Positions 7,503 to 15,293 of a stretch of DNA of 31,836 nt are shown piece after piece. Both the position numbers and the translations under genes were made by a program. How positions within the stretch are numbered: position 1 is the stretch's first letter; every line of letters starts with the position of its first letter. The notes below the pieces were generated by a model. It saw only the letters and a list, made by a program, of their open reading frames with translations. It was not told the DNA's origin and did not search any database. The stretch is from the IMG/VR virus record IMGVR_UViG_3300048924_000148, positions 1 through 31,836 of that record. One strand, written 5' to 3'. The DNA is from a virus.

Positions 7503-9272
7503 TTAGTTAATATCCAGAATTGAGGTTGAGTGCATCCCGCTCCCGGCGGAAAGCGGTTCGTTTAACAGGGCATGCATGGTCGCCCACGCGATATCGGCGT
7601 GGCTGGCCTCTTCACTGCGGCTCGCTTCATAGGTCGAGCTGCGCCCGCTGCTGGTCATGGTTTTACGGATGGCCATAAACGACTGCGTGATGTCGGTCGC
7701 ACCGGCGTCATATTCCAGACAACCGCGTCGAATGGTGTCTTTTGCTTTCAGCACCATCGCGGTCTTCATTTCAGGCGTGTAGCGGATAGCGCGTGCTGCT
7801 GGGAAGAATGAGCGCACGAGCTGGTAAACACCCTGGCCGATGCCGGTCGCATCGATGCCGATATAGTCGACGGTGTATTTTTCTGTCAGGGAGCGGATGG
7901 CCTCGGCCTGCGCTGCAAAATCCATCCCTTTCCACTGGTGACGTTCAAGGATGCGGAACTTGCCCCCTGCGACCAGTGGCGGAGCCAGTACCGCACAGCC
8001 TGCGCTGTCGCCGGTGTGTGACGGGTCATAGCCAATCCATACCGGGCGCCAGTTAAACGGACGGTCGGCAAATTGTTCGAAGTCCTCCCACTCTTCCATC
8101 GCATCAACCATGCAGCGCTGGAGCTCCTCGAACGGGAATACCGACGCCTTATCGTCGACGAACTCGCACATAAACAGATTGCGGAAATCGTCGGCACTGT
8201 TTTCCTGTTTCAGCTGATCCAGATTGAACAGGGTGCAGCCCCCGGCGAGCGCGTCCTCGATGGTGACAATCTGCCGCCACTGTCCATCCGGGCACAGCAC
8301 GCCACCGGCGAGCGCCTTGTGGCTGATATCGATGTCGACCCGGTCGGCCGCGCTGCTGCGCCCCCGGTTAAACAGCTCGCCAGACCAGAACGGATACGCG
8401 CCGTGCGCCAGTGTGGACGGGGTCGAGAAATAGGTGGTGCGCAGGTGCGACTGTGACGCCATCCCCGAGGCGACCTTGCGCAGCCGCTGGAAATTGGGTA
8501 TCCAGAAAATTTCATCGACATACAGGTCGCCGTTGTGACTCTGTGCGGTGTTTGAGTTGGTCCCGAGGAAAATCAGTTCTGCGCCGTTGTTACCGATGAC
8601 TATCGGGTCGCCTGACAGGTCGACGTCGACCAGCCGCGCAAAGGCGATGATGTACTTACGGAACACATACGCCTGCGTCTTACTCGCCGACAAAAATATC
8701 TGGTTCTGCCCGGTCCTGAGCGCGCGCAGCAGGGACTCGCGAGCAAAGTAGAACGTCGCGCCAATCTGACGCGATTTGAGGATGTGGCGGATACGGTGCT
8801 CAAGCCCGGCCCTGTGCCAGTTGAGCTGATACTCAAAAGACTGGTCGAGGAAAATCTCTTCCAGCTTTTCGATGGCCTCATCGCTGAAATAATTGCGTTT
8901 CGGCTTTTTGCGATCCCCTTTGTTGCGGTTTGCAATGTTGGGGTTTAAATCCACTTCATTTCCGGTCTGGCCGTAGCGGTTGATGCGCGCGAACCGTTCC
9001 ATCTGGCGCGACAGAAAATCAGCGACCTTAAAATCATGCGGTGTCAGGTCGGGCTTGGCATAGAGCTGAATCAGGCGCGCCTCAAGTGTGGTTTCCACGC
9101 GGTTGAGCGGCGCAGTTTCTTCCCATCCGTCGCGTTGCTTCCAGCTCTGCACCGTCGGGCGCTTCACCTGCAGCGTGTCGGCGATTTGTGGCACAGAAAA
9201 GCCCTGCCAGAACAGCAGGCGCGCCTGACGTCGCGGGTCATGCAAAAGGGAGAGGTCGGTCGAGATGGTCAT
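7503..9272 (-). CDS. P: Terminase large subunit gpP
   Basis: Start at ATG 9272, with GAGG just upstream, gives 589 residues (P2 590) beginning MTISTDLSLLHDPRRQARLL; an in-frame TTG at 9302 is less likely. The N-terminus has a helix-turn-helix-like segment (about 27-46, VPQIADTLQVKRPTVQSWK). The ATPase has a variant Walker A KSRQIGAT (166-173) and Walker B LYVDE (250-254). The C-terminal nuclease domain shows GYDPSHTGD (D416) and GIDATG (D474) as candidate metal-binding acids. The enzyme cuts cos and pumps DNA into the prohead with gpM. It is divergent from O across a shared regulatory gap. Confidence 0.96.
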   Translation of the reverse strand: MTISTDLSLLHDPRRQARLLFWQGFSVPQIADTLQVKRPTVQSWKQRDGWEETAPLNRVETTLEARLIQLYAKPDLTPHDFKVADFLSRQMERFARINRYGQTGNEVDLNPNIANRNKGDRKKPKRNYFSDEAIEKLEEIFLDQSFEYQLNWHRAGLEHRIRHILKSRQIGATFYFARESLLRALRTGQNQIFLSASKTQAYVFRKYIIAFARLVDVDLSGDPIVIGNNGAELIFLGTNSNTAQSHNGDLYVDEIFWIPNFQRLRKVASGMASQSHLRTTYFSTPSTLAHGAYPFWSGELFNRGRSSAADRVDIDISHKALAGGVLCPDGQWRQIVTIEDALAGGCTLFNLDQLKQENSADDFRNLFMCEFVDDKASVFPFEELQRCMVDAMEEWEDFEQFADRPFNWRPVWIGYDPSHTGDSAGCAVLAPPLVAGGKFRILERHQWKGMDFAAQAEAIRSLTEKYTVDYIGIDATGIGQGVYQLVRSFFPAARAIRYTPEMKTAMVLKAKDTIRRGCLEYDAGATDITQSFMAIRKTMTSSGRSSTYEASRSEEASHADIAWATMHALLNEPLSAGSGMHSTSILDIN

Positions 9273-9340
9273 GGTTGCCTCGTGTCGGTGAATACGGGGC
9301 AAGGCTAAGGAAATGGCCGGGGATTATCGCTAACCCCCTG

Positions 9341-9362
9341 TTGTGTCAGGGGTTGCACTTCT
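9341..9362. promoter_or_regulatory. Candidate Ogr activator site in the P/O divergent promoter region
   Basis: TGTTGTG (from 9340) lies in the gap between divergent P and O. The same TGTTGT core occurs before FI and V, the other places where P2 has late promoters. P2 late promoters carry TGT-N12-ACA centred about 55 bases before the start site; here the left TGT is clear and the right half (ACT) is degenerate. A start about 55 bases downstream would leave a leader of about 33 bases for O. A separate minus-strand site for P was not clearly found. Confidence 0.5.
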
Positions 9363-9438
9363 GCAAGCGGTGGCTGATGCGGGGCGGAGTCGGGAAACTA
9401 CACCCGAACCGAAAACCCAACATCAGGACACCTGAACA

Positions 9439-10293
9439 ATGGCAAAGAAAGTTTCTAAATGGTTTCGCATCGGCGTTGAGGGCGACACCTGCGATGGCCG
9501 TGTCATCAGCGGGGATGACATTCAGGACATGGCGGACACCTTTGACCCGCGTGTCTATGGCTGTCGCATCAACCTCGAACACCTGCGCGGCATTCTGCCC
9601 GACAGCGTGCTCAAGCGTTATGGCGACGTGACCGAAGTGAAAGCGGAAATCATCAGCGATGACTCTGCCCTGAATGGCAAGAAAGCGCTGTTTGGCAAAA
9701 TCGCGCCGCTTGACGAGCTGGTCGGCATGGTGCGCGCCGGTCAGAAGGTTTACACCTCGATGGAGATCCGCCCGAACTTTGCCAACAGCGGCAAATGTTA
9801 CCTCGTGGGTCTGGCGGTGACCGATGACCCGGCAAGCCTCGGCACCGAATACCTCGAATTCTGCAGCCGGGCGACGCAGAACCCGCTGGCCGGTAAAAAA
9901 GCCCATCCTGACGATCTCTTTTCTGTTGCCACGCTGGCGGAGCTGGAATTCGAGGACGTCCCCGACACCGTGCTCAACAGTCTGACCGACAAGGTTAAGT
10001 CTATTTTCAGCCGCAAACAGGTGAGCGACGACGCACGTCTGGCGGATGTGCATGAAGCTGTCACCACCGTCACTGAGCAGGTGCAGACCAGCCTGAGCGC
10101 CACCGAAAAGCGCCTGGCTGATATGGAAACTGCCTTCTCGCAGTTCCAGCAGGATGTGACCCGCCAGACCGAAGAAAACGCGCAGGCGTTTACCTCTCTG
10201 AAAAGCTCCCTCGATAACACCGAAAGCCAGCGCCAGCCGCGCCGTGAACTCTCAAAGGGCGGAACCGGCGACGAGCTGCTGACCAACTGCTGA
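9439..10293 (+). CDS. O: Capsid scaffold and maturation protease gpO
   Basis: This 284-residue protein has the same size as P2 gpO. The N-terminal serine-protease domain carries D19, H48 and S107 at the positions established as the P2 gpO catalytic triad (GDTCDG, LEHLRG, YTSMEI). The C-terminal half is a long helical, glutamine- and glutamate-rich region (about 185-255) fitting the scaffolding coiled coil, ending in a basic tail. gpO guides assembly of gpN into a T=7 shell, then cleaves itself, gpN and gpL. It is the first gene of the rightward O-N-M-L-X-Y-K-lysB-lysC-R-S operon. Confidence 0.96.
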   Translation: MAKKVSKWFRIGVEGDTCDGRVISGDDIQDMADTFDPRVYGCRINLEHLRGILPDSVLKRYGDVTEVKAEIISDDSALNGKKALFGKIAPLDELVGMVRAGQKVYTSMEIRPNFANSGKCYLVGLAVTDDPASLGTEYLEFCSRATQNPLAGKKAHPDDLFSVATLAELEFEDVPDTVLNSLTDKVKSIFSRKQVSDDARLADVHEAVTTVTEQVQTSLSATEKRLADMETAFSQFQQDVTRQTEENAQAFTSLKSSLDNTESQRQPRRELSKGGTGDELLTNC

Positions 10294-10299
10294 TAACGC

Positions 10300-10318
10300 G
10301 CCGGGCGTGCTGCCCGGC
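10300..10318 (+). other. GC-rich hairpin between O and N
   Basis: A perfect 7-bp stem GCCGGGC/GCCCGGC with a 5-base loop lies in the 56-base O-N gap and is not followed by a T-tract. It is more likely an mRNA processing or stability element than a full terminator. It might shield the abundant N message, since capsid protein is needed in far greater amount than scaffold. Confidence 0.5.
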
Positions 10319-10349
10319 CAGAACCCTATTTTGAATAACAGGACTATCC

Positions 10350-11444
10350 ATGCGTAAAGAGACCCGCTTTAAATTTAATGCCTACCTGTCCCGCGTCGCG
10401 GAACTGAACGGCGTCGAAACCGACGACGTGGCGAAGAAATTCACCGTCGAGCCGTCTGTGACCCAGACCCTGATGAACACCCTGCAGCTGTCGTCCGCGT
10501 TTCTGACCCAGATTAACATCGTGCCGGTGGACGAGCTGAAAGGCGAAAAGGTCGGCGTGGGTGTGAACGGCACCATCGCGAGCACCACCGATACCGCCGG
10601 GGATGATGAGCGTAAGACCGCTGATTTCACCGCGCTCGAATCCAACCAGTACGAGTGCGCGCAGATTAACTTCGACTTCCATATCCGCTACAAACAGCTC
10701 GACCTGTGGGCGAGATTCCAGGACTTCCAGACCCGCATCCGTGACGCGATCATCAAACGCCAGTCGCTCGACTTCATCATGGCCGGTTTCAACGGCATCG
10801 AGCGTGCGGCGACCTCGAACCGCAAGCAGAACCCGCTGCTGCAGGATGTCGCCACCGGCTGGCTGCAGAAGTACCGCAATGAAGCCCCGGCGCGCGTGAT
10901 GTCCAGAATCACCGGCGAAGACGGCACGGTCATTTCCGACGTGATCCGCGTGGGTGAAAACGGCGACTACAAAAACCTCGATGCGCTGGTGATGGACGCC
11001 ACCACCAACCTGATTGACGAGATTTATCAGGATGACCCGGAGCTCGTGGTCATCACCGGTCGCAAGCTGCTGGCTGACAAATATTTCCCGATCGTCAACA
11101 AGACCCAGGAAAACAGCGAGACGCTGGCCGCTGACATCATCATCAGCCAGAAGCGCATCGGCAATCTTCCCGCTGTGCGCGTGCCGTACTTCCCGGCGAA
11201 TGCCCTGATGATCACGCGCCTCGATAACCTGTCGATTTACTTCATGGATGACGCCCACCGCCGCGCCATCATCGAGGAGCCGAAGAAAGATCGCATCGAA
11301 AACTACGAGTCGATGAACGTCGATTACGTGGTTGAAGCCTATGCGGCCGGTGGCCTGATTGAAAATATCACCCTCGGCAAATTTGCGGCACCGGCTGAGC
11401 CTGAAAGCGCTGCTGCACCTGCCGACCAGCACAGCGGAGAGTAA
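10350..11444 (+). CDS. N: Major capsid protein precursor gpN
   Basis: A 364-residue protein (P2 gpN 357) with AGGA 7 bases upstream. It starts MRKETRFKFNAYLSRVAELNGV as P2-type capsid proteins do and has the blocks VGVNGTIASTTDT, RKTADFTALESNQYECAQINFD and MTRLDNLSIYFMDDAHRRAIIEEPKKDRIENYESMNVDYVVE. In P2 the first 31 residues are removed by gpO during maturation. The shell has an HK97 fold. The C-terminal tail after residue 350 is alanine- and proline-rich and accounts for the extra length. Confidence 0.96.
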   Translation: MRKETRFKFNAYLSRVAELNGVETDDVAKKFTVEPSVTQTLMNTLQLSSAFLTQINIVPVDELKGEKVGVGVNGTIASTTDTAGDDERKTADFTALESNQYECAQINFDFHIRYKQLDLWARFQDFQTRIRDAIIKRQSLDFIMAGFNGIERAATSNRKQNPLLQDVATGWLQKYRNEAPARVMSRITGEDGTVISDVIRVGENGDYKNLDALVMDATTNLIDEIYQDDPELVVITGRKLLADKYFPIVNKTQENSETLAADIIISQKRIGNLPAVRVPYFPANALMITRLDNLSIYFMDDAHRRAIIEEPKKDRIENYESMNVDYVVEAYAAGGLIENITLGKFAAPAEPESAAAPADQHSGE

Positions 11445-11447
11445 GCC

Positions 11448-12203
11448 ATGACGAGCCCCGCAGCGCTTCACATGATGCGGGTCTCGGCCTCTGAAACCGC
11501 GCGGCGGGCTGCTGCTCCGCTGCGCAATGCAACTGCCTATGAGCAGATGCTGGTGAAGCTGGCCGCAGACTGTCGCACGTTAAAACAAATCCGGTCCAAC
11601 GAACGCAAGGCCGACAAAAAGCGCGAGCTGCTGCCGTCCTATCTGCCGTGGGTGGCGGGTGTCCTCGCGAACGGTAAAGGCGCGCAGGATGACATTGTCA
11701 TGACCGTCATGCTCTGGCGTCTTGATGCGGATGACATTGCCGGTGCGCTGGACATCGCCCGTTACGCGATGACGTGGGGACTCACGATGCCGGTAGGCGG
11801 TCATCGCCGCACCACGCCGTATCTGCTGGCCGAGGAGGTTGCGCTTGCTGCGCAGCGTCTGCATGACGCTAAACAATCTCCTGAGCTGGCGCTGCTACTC
11901 GATACCCTCGCGCTGACTGAGCGTGCAGATATGCCTGACATCGTGCGCGCGAAGCTGCACAAAATCACCGGATACGTGCTGCGCGATGCAGGCCAGTTGC
12001 CCGAGGCACTGGCGCACCTGCAGCGCGCCATTCAGCTGGAGCGCACCATCGGCGTGAAAAAGGATATCGAACAGCTTGAGCGAGCGCTGAAACCGAAGCC
12101 CGAACCTGCACCAAAAACGAATAAACCGCGCACGCGCAAAGCTACCGCTAAACCGGCGGTACGGCGCGGGCGTCCTCCCAAAGCGGCAAAAGCCGCAGGT
12201 TAA
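11448..12203 (+). CDS. M: Terminase small subunit gpM
   Basis: 251 residues (P2 gpM 247). It begins MTSPAALHMMRVSASETA and contains LLPSYLPWVAGVLANGKGAQDDIVMTVMLWRLDA and MTWGLTMPVGGHRRTTPYLLAEE, hallmarks of the P2 family. The small subunit recognises DNA near cos and directs gpP to cut. The C-terminal about 40 residues are lysine/arginine/proline-rich (KPRTRKATAKPAVRRGRPPKAA), an AT-hook-like GRP segment that may help bind DNA. Only 3 bases separate it from N. A 99-base gap to L follows (see findings). Confidence 0.95.
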   Translation: MTSPAALHMMRVSASETARRAAAPLRNATAYEQMLVKLAADCRTLKQIRSNERKADKKRELLPSYLPWVAGVLANGKGAQDDIVMTVMLWRLDADDIAGALDIARYAMTWGLTMPVGGHRRTTPYLLAEEVALAAQRLHDAKQSPELALLLDTLALTERADMPDIVRAKLHKITGYVLRDAGQLPEALAHLQRAIQLERTIGVKKDIEQLERALKPKPEPAPKTNKPRTRKATAKPAVRRGRPPKAAKAAG

Positions 12204-12302
12204 CCGAACGCTCCCCGAGCCGGGCGGCACGCCGTTCAATGCGGGTATCACTTGCCCTGACTGCGACCGGCGTCCACCGCCCACCTATTACCCGAGGTTG
12301 TC

Positions 12303-12809
12303 ATGACGACACTAATTATTGAGCCCAAAACAGCGCCGCAGGACGTGCCGGGCGTGGTGATACCGCCACCGGGCGAGAGTGAGCCGGTGATTAAAAATAC
12401 CGGTTTTTTTCCTGATGTAGACCCACAGCGCGTGCGCGAAGAAATGCGACTTGAGCAGACCGTTTCCCCTGTGCGTCTGCGCCGGGCGATAAAAACCGCC
12501 ATCGCGGAAACCAATGCGGAGCTGCGCGACTGGCGCGACCTGCAGCTCGACGCCGGTCATGCCACGCTCGCGGATGTTCCTTCCGACGAGCTCGACGGCG
12601 AAAGCGTGCGCTGCTTCCACTACTTTAACGCCGTGTGCTCGATGACGACCGCCACGCTTTATGAGCGTTATCGCAGCGTGGATGCGACTAACAAGGGCGA
12701 CAAAAAGGCCGACAGCATCGACAGCACCATCGATGAGATGTGGCGGGATATGCGCTGGTCAGTGGCGCGTATTCAGGACAAGGCGCGCTGTATCGTGGGG
12801 CAAATCTGA
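12303..12809 (+). CDS. L: Head completion protein gpL
   Basis: A 168-residue protein (P2 gpL 169) preceded by GAGG. It has the typical opening with a proline-rich GVVIPPPGESEPVIKNTGFFPD, then EEMRLEQTVSPVRLRRAIKTAIAETNAELRDW and a C-terminal DSIDSTIDEMWRDMRWSVARIQDKARCIVGQI. gpL closes the filled head at the portal and is also processed by gpO in P2. Its stop TGA overlaps the X start as TGATG, so translation is probably coupled. Confidence 0.95.
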   Translation: MTTLIIEPKTAPQDVPGVVIPPPGESEPVIKNTGFFPDVDPQRVREEMRLEQTVSPVRLRRAIKTAIAETNAELRDWRDLQLDAGHATLADVPSDELDGESVRCFHYFNAVCSMTTATLYERYRSVDATNKGDKKADSIDSTIDEMWRDMRWSVARIQDKARCIVGQI

Positions 12810-13012
12810 TGAAGGTTTACGCGATGCAGGGCGATACCCTCGACGCAATTTGTGCGCGCTATTACGGGCGCACGGAAGGCGTCGTCGAGACGGTGCTGCA
12901 GGCAAATCCGGGGTTGTCTGAGCTGGGCGTCATCCTGCCGCACGGCACGGCGATAGAGCTGCCCGAGACCGACAGCGCACCGAAAACCGAGACGGTGAAT
13001 CTATGGGACTGA
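12809..13012 (+). CDS. X: Tail protein gpX (LysM-like)
   Basis: Starting at ATG 12809 within the TGATG overlap with L gives 67 residues, exactly the P2 gpX length: MKVYAMQGDTLDAICARYYG at the start and VNLWD at the end. The pattern GDTLDAICARYYGRT..VVETVLQANPGL resembles a LysM fold. In P2, X is an essential tail gene placed among the head and lysis genes. Its C-terminal codons overlap the longer of the two possible holin starts. Confidence 0.95.
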   Translation: MKVYAMQGDTLDAICARYYGRTEGVVETVLQANPGLSELGVILPHGTAIELPETDSAPKTETVNLWD

Positions 13013-13224
13013 GCATGGAAAAAATCACGACGTTTGTCGCCTACTGGCTGGCCGTGGTGCTGGCGTATTTCGGGGCGATGTCGCCGGAGAAAATGGCGCT
13101 CTATGTGGGTGGTGGTTGCGCCATCTTTACCGCGCTGACCAATTTCTGGTTTAAGCGCAAAACCTATCGCTACCTGACCTCGCTCGGACTTGATAAGGGG
13201 GCGATACGTGAGCTCAATCATTAA
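13003..13224 (+). CDS. Y: Holin (gpY position)
   Basis: A 73-residue membrane protein; an alternative start at ATG 13015, with GGGA upstream, would give 69. Two hydrophobic segments are visible, TFVAYWLAVVLAYFGAM (about 10-27) and MALYVGGGCAIFTALTNFWF (about 33-52), followed by a basic tail, so it looks like a two-helix holin. P2 gpY has 93 residues, so this is a different holin type in the same slot. It would permeabilise the inner membrane to trigger lysis and release or activate the endolysin. Overlaps X upstream and K downstream. Confidence 0.85.
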   Translation: MGLSMEKITTFVAYWLAVVLAYFGAMSPEKMALYVGGGCAIFTALTNFWFKRKTYRYLTSLGLDKGAIRELNH

Positions 13225-13717
13225 ACGCTGCAGTGTGGCCGCGGTGCTGGCGCTGGCCGCATTGATGCCTGACTTTCGTCTGCTTAACACCTCGCCTGAG
13301 GGGCTGGGGCTACTCGCTGACCTTGAAGGATGTCGCCTGACGCCTTACCAGTGCAGCGCGGGCGTGTGGACGTCAGGCATCGGCCACACTGCCGGTGTCA
13401 TCCCAAAAGGGGAAATTACCGAGCGACAGGCGGCGGCGAACCTTGTCGCGGATGTGCTGAACGTCGAGGAGCATCTCGCCGTTTGCGTGCCGGTTGAAAT
13501 GCCGCCGCGCGTCTATGACGCGCTGGTGAGCTTTTCCTTCAACGTCGGCACCGGCGCGGCGTGTCGTTCGACGCTGGTCTCGTTTATCAAGCGTCATCAG
13601 TGGTGGCAGGCGTGCGACCAGCTCACCCGCTGGGTGTTCGTTAATGGCGTCAGAAACAAAGGGCTTGAGAACCGCCGTGCGCGGGAATGGGCTTACTGTG
13701 TGAAGGGGATGCAATGA
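13208..13717 (+). CDS. K: Endolysin gpK-position, GH24-type lysozyme
   Basis: I chose GTG 13208, with AGGGGG upstream, giving 169 residues and overlapping the holin end. The GH24 catalytic pattern is visible as E40-(8)-C49-(5)-T55 in LEGCRLTPYQCSAGVWTSGIGHT: cysteine replaces the usual aspartate, an E-C-T variant found in many P2-like lysozymes. The N-terminus (residues 8-21) is a short alanine-rich hydrophobic segment that could be a signal-arrest-release anchor or a signal peptide, allowing Sec export without the holin. Other blocks are YDALVSFSFNVGTGAACRSTL and LENRRAREW. It degrades the peptidoglycan glycan strands at lysis. Confidence 0.93.
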   Translation: MSSIIKRCSVAAVLALAALMPDFRLLNTSPEGLGLLADLEGCRLTPYQCSAGVWTSGIGHTAGVIPKGEITERQAAANLVADVLNVEEHLAVCVPVEMPPRVYDALVSFSFNVGTGAACRSTLVSFIKRHQWWQACDQLTRWVFVNGVRNKGLENRRAREWAYCVKGMQ

Positions 13718-14139
13718 AAGCGCTGATTATTTTGCTGGCCGGGTTGCTCGCCGTGGTGCTGTGGCTGCGCCACGATAACGCAAATCTGTCCCGCTCGTTT
13801 GAGCGAGCGAACCGGGTCGCCAGTGAGCAAAAGACGACTATCGGGATGCTGAAAAATCAGCTTTCCGTGTCGCAACGAATCGCCAGAACGAATGAAGCCG
13901 GTCAGGTCAGGCTCGCTGATGAACTGACCGCCGCCGGTGAGCTGGCGGCAAGGCGTGAAGAAACTATAACGAGGCTGATGAATGAAAATGAAGATTTACG
14001 CCGCTGGTATCGCGCTGATTTGCCTGATGTTGTGCGCCGGTTGCACACCCGCACCGCCTGCGCCTCCGCCGGTCATTGTTTACAGCGCTTGCCCGAAGGT
14101 GAGCCTTTGCCCGATGCCGGGAAGCGATCCCTTCACTAA
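13714..14139 (+). CDS. lysB: Inner-membrane spanin (LysB, Rz-like)
   Basis: ATG 13714 overlaps the lysozyme stop as ATGA. The 141-residue product, the same length as P2 LysB, has one N-terminal membrane helix (about 3-18, ALIILLAGLLAVVLWL) and a long periplasmic coiled coil (about 22-100), ending in ITRLMNENEDLRRWYRADLPDVVRRLHTR as in P2. It pairs with the LysC lipoprotein to span the periplasm and fuse or disrupt the outer membrane in the last step of lysis. P2 has lysA between K and lysB; here that gene is absent. Confidence 0.94.
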   Translation: MKALIILLAGLLAVVLWLRHDNANLSRSFERANRVASEQKTTIGMLKNQLSVSQRIARTNEAGQVRLADELTAAGELAARREETITRLMNENEDLRRWYRADLPDVVRRLHTRTACASAGHCLQRLPEGEPLPDAGKRSLH

Positions 14140-14272
14140 CGGCGACCTGAGTGCCGATATTCGCAGGCTTGAGGGCGCGCTGACTGCCTGCGCGCTCAAG
14201 GTCGAAACCGTCAAAGACTGTCAGGATAAACTTGATGAAGAAAGCACAGAGCCTGCGCCAGGCGTTAATTGA
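13982..14272 (+). CDS. lysC: Outer-membrane spanin lipoprotein (LysC, Rz1-like)
   Basis: This 96-residue gene begins inside lysB in another frame and continues beyond it, the nested layout typical of spanin pairs. It has a lipoprotein signal: a basic start, a hydrophobic core IYAAGIALICLMLC and a lipobox ending at C21 (CAGC), followed by a proline-rich TPAPPAPPP and four further cysteines in the mature part. It would be anchored in the outer membrane and bind LysB across the periplasm. A second ATG two codons downstream is an alternative start. Its end overlaps the start of R. Confidence 0.92.
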   Translation: MKMKIYAAGIALICLMLCAGCTPAPPAPPPVIVYSACPKVSLCPMPGSDPFTNGDLSADIRRLEGALTACALKVETVKDCQDKLDEESTEPAPGVN

Positions 14273-14702
14273 TGCCGTACCGCAGCTAAAAACAAATCCC
14301 GAAATGATGCGCATCTTTGCCGATGAGGGGAATATCGATGCGCGGCTCGCGGCCTCACTGTCGCACGAAAAGATTTACACCCTGAATGTGATCGTCTGTG
14401 ATTTTGTCGGCGACCCCGATTTGATTTTCGTGCCGGTGGCCGCGTGGTTGCGTGAGAATCAGCCGGATATCTGCACCACGGATGAGGGACGCAAAAAGGG
14501 CTATCGATTCCAGATGGATTTAAACGACGGTGACAGTGTTGATATCAGTATCAGCCTGCAGCTCACCGAGCGCACGCTCGTCAGGGATGAAAACGGCGCG
14601 CTTCACGTCAGCTATGCGCCTGAGCCGCCTTTGCCCGAACCGGTGACGCGTCCGACCGAGTTGTATATCAATGGCGAGCTGGTGAGCAAATGGGATGAAT
14701 GA
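14235..14702 (+). CDS. R: Tail completion protein gpR
   Basis: ATG 14235, with AGGA 8 bases upstream, gives 155 residues, the P2 gpR length; the in-frame TTG just before is less likely. The pattern SLRQALIDAVPQLKTNPEMMRIFADEGNI...YTLNVIVCDFVGDPD.IFVPVAAWLRENQPD is that of the family. gpR acts with gpS in completing the tail and joining it to the head. It overlaps lysC upstream and S downstream by 8 bases. Confidence 0.95.
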   Translation: MKKAQSLRQALIDAVPQLKTNPEMMRIFADEGNIDARLAASLSHEKIYTLNVIVCDFVGDPDLIFVPVAAWLRENQPDICTTDEGRKKGYRFQMDLNDGDSVDISISLQLTERTLVRDENGALHVSYAPEPPLPEPVTRPTELYINGELVSKWDE

Positions 14703-15165
14703 GTTAAAGCCCTTTGACGACCAACTCGCCGGGCTGATTGCGGCGATGTCACCGGCGGGGCGGCGAAAGCTCGCCGCTGAGATTGCGAAGGAACTACGCA
14801 GATCGCAACAGCAGCGTATCAAGCAGCAAAAAGCACCAGATGGTACGCCGTATCAGGCCAGAAAGCGCCAGCCGCTCAGGTCAAAGTCGGGACGAATCAA
14901 GCATGCGATGTTTCAGAAGTTGCGTACGGCTCGTTATATGAAAGCCAGTGGCCGAAGTGATGCTGCTGTGGTCGAGTTTACCGGTAAGGTGCAGCGTATC
15001 GCGCAGATTCATCAGTATGGTCTTAAAGATCGGCCAAATGCGCATAGTATGGATATGCAATACCCTGAGCGACATTTGCTTGGATTCAGTAATCCAGATA
15101 AACAGCTTATAGAGATGTTGCTACTCAAGAGTCTAACTGCGAGTGATTTTGTAGACGTTAGTTAA
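14695..15165 (+). CDS. S: Tail completion protein gpS
   Basis: A 156-residue protein (P2 gpS 150), overlapping R. It starts MNELKPFDDQLAGLIAAMSPAGRRKLAAEIAKELRRSQQQRI, continues with the basic APDGTPYQARK and has RIAQIHQYGLKDRPN, common in phage virion morphogenesis proteins of this family. It helps finish the tail. It is the last gene of the O operon. Its final 60 codons are noticeably more AT-rich than the start, where the cargo insertion begins. Confidence 0.95.
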   Translation: MNELKPFDDQLAGLIAAMSPAGRRKLAAEIAKELRRSQQQRIKQQKAPDGTPYQARKRQPLRSKSGRIKHAMFQKLRTARYMKASGRSDAAVVEFTGKVQRIAQIHQYGLKDRPNAHSMDMQYPERHLLGFSNPDKQLIEMLLLKSLTASDFVDVS

Positions 15166-15184
15166 TATTACGTTCATTGAAAAA

Positions 15185-15210
15185 GGGAACCATGAGTGTT
15201 TCATGGTCCC
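15185..15210. terminator. Terminator after S / convergent cargo operon
   Basis: GGGAACCATGA and TCATGGTCCC form a stem of about 10 bp with one bulged base and a 5-base loop. T-rich sequence follows on the plus strand (from 15211), and A-rich sequence precedes it (15178-15184). It probably ends the O-S operon and may serve the convergent ATPase-HNH operon, which ends at 15294. Confidence 0.65.
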
Positions 15211-15293
15211 TAATAAAAGTTATTTTTAATGGAAGTATGCAGCTAATGCTGGAAATAATTTTCCCTTTATTTAATATTATTCATAACTGGTTG

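Noticed and set aside
9346-10053. Long minus-strand frame opposite O (235 codons), and others opposite N, FI and T
   Set aside because: They lie wholly over strong P2 core genes on the other strand, have no fitting ribosome binding site and show arginine- and histidine-rich composition typical of antisense frames in GC-rich genes.
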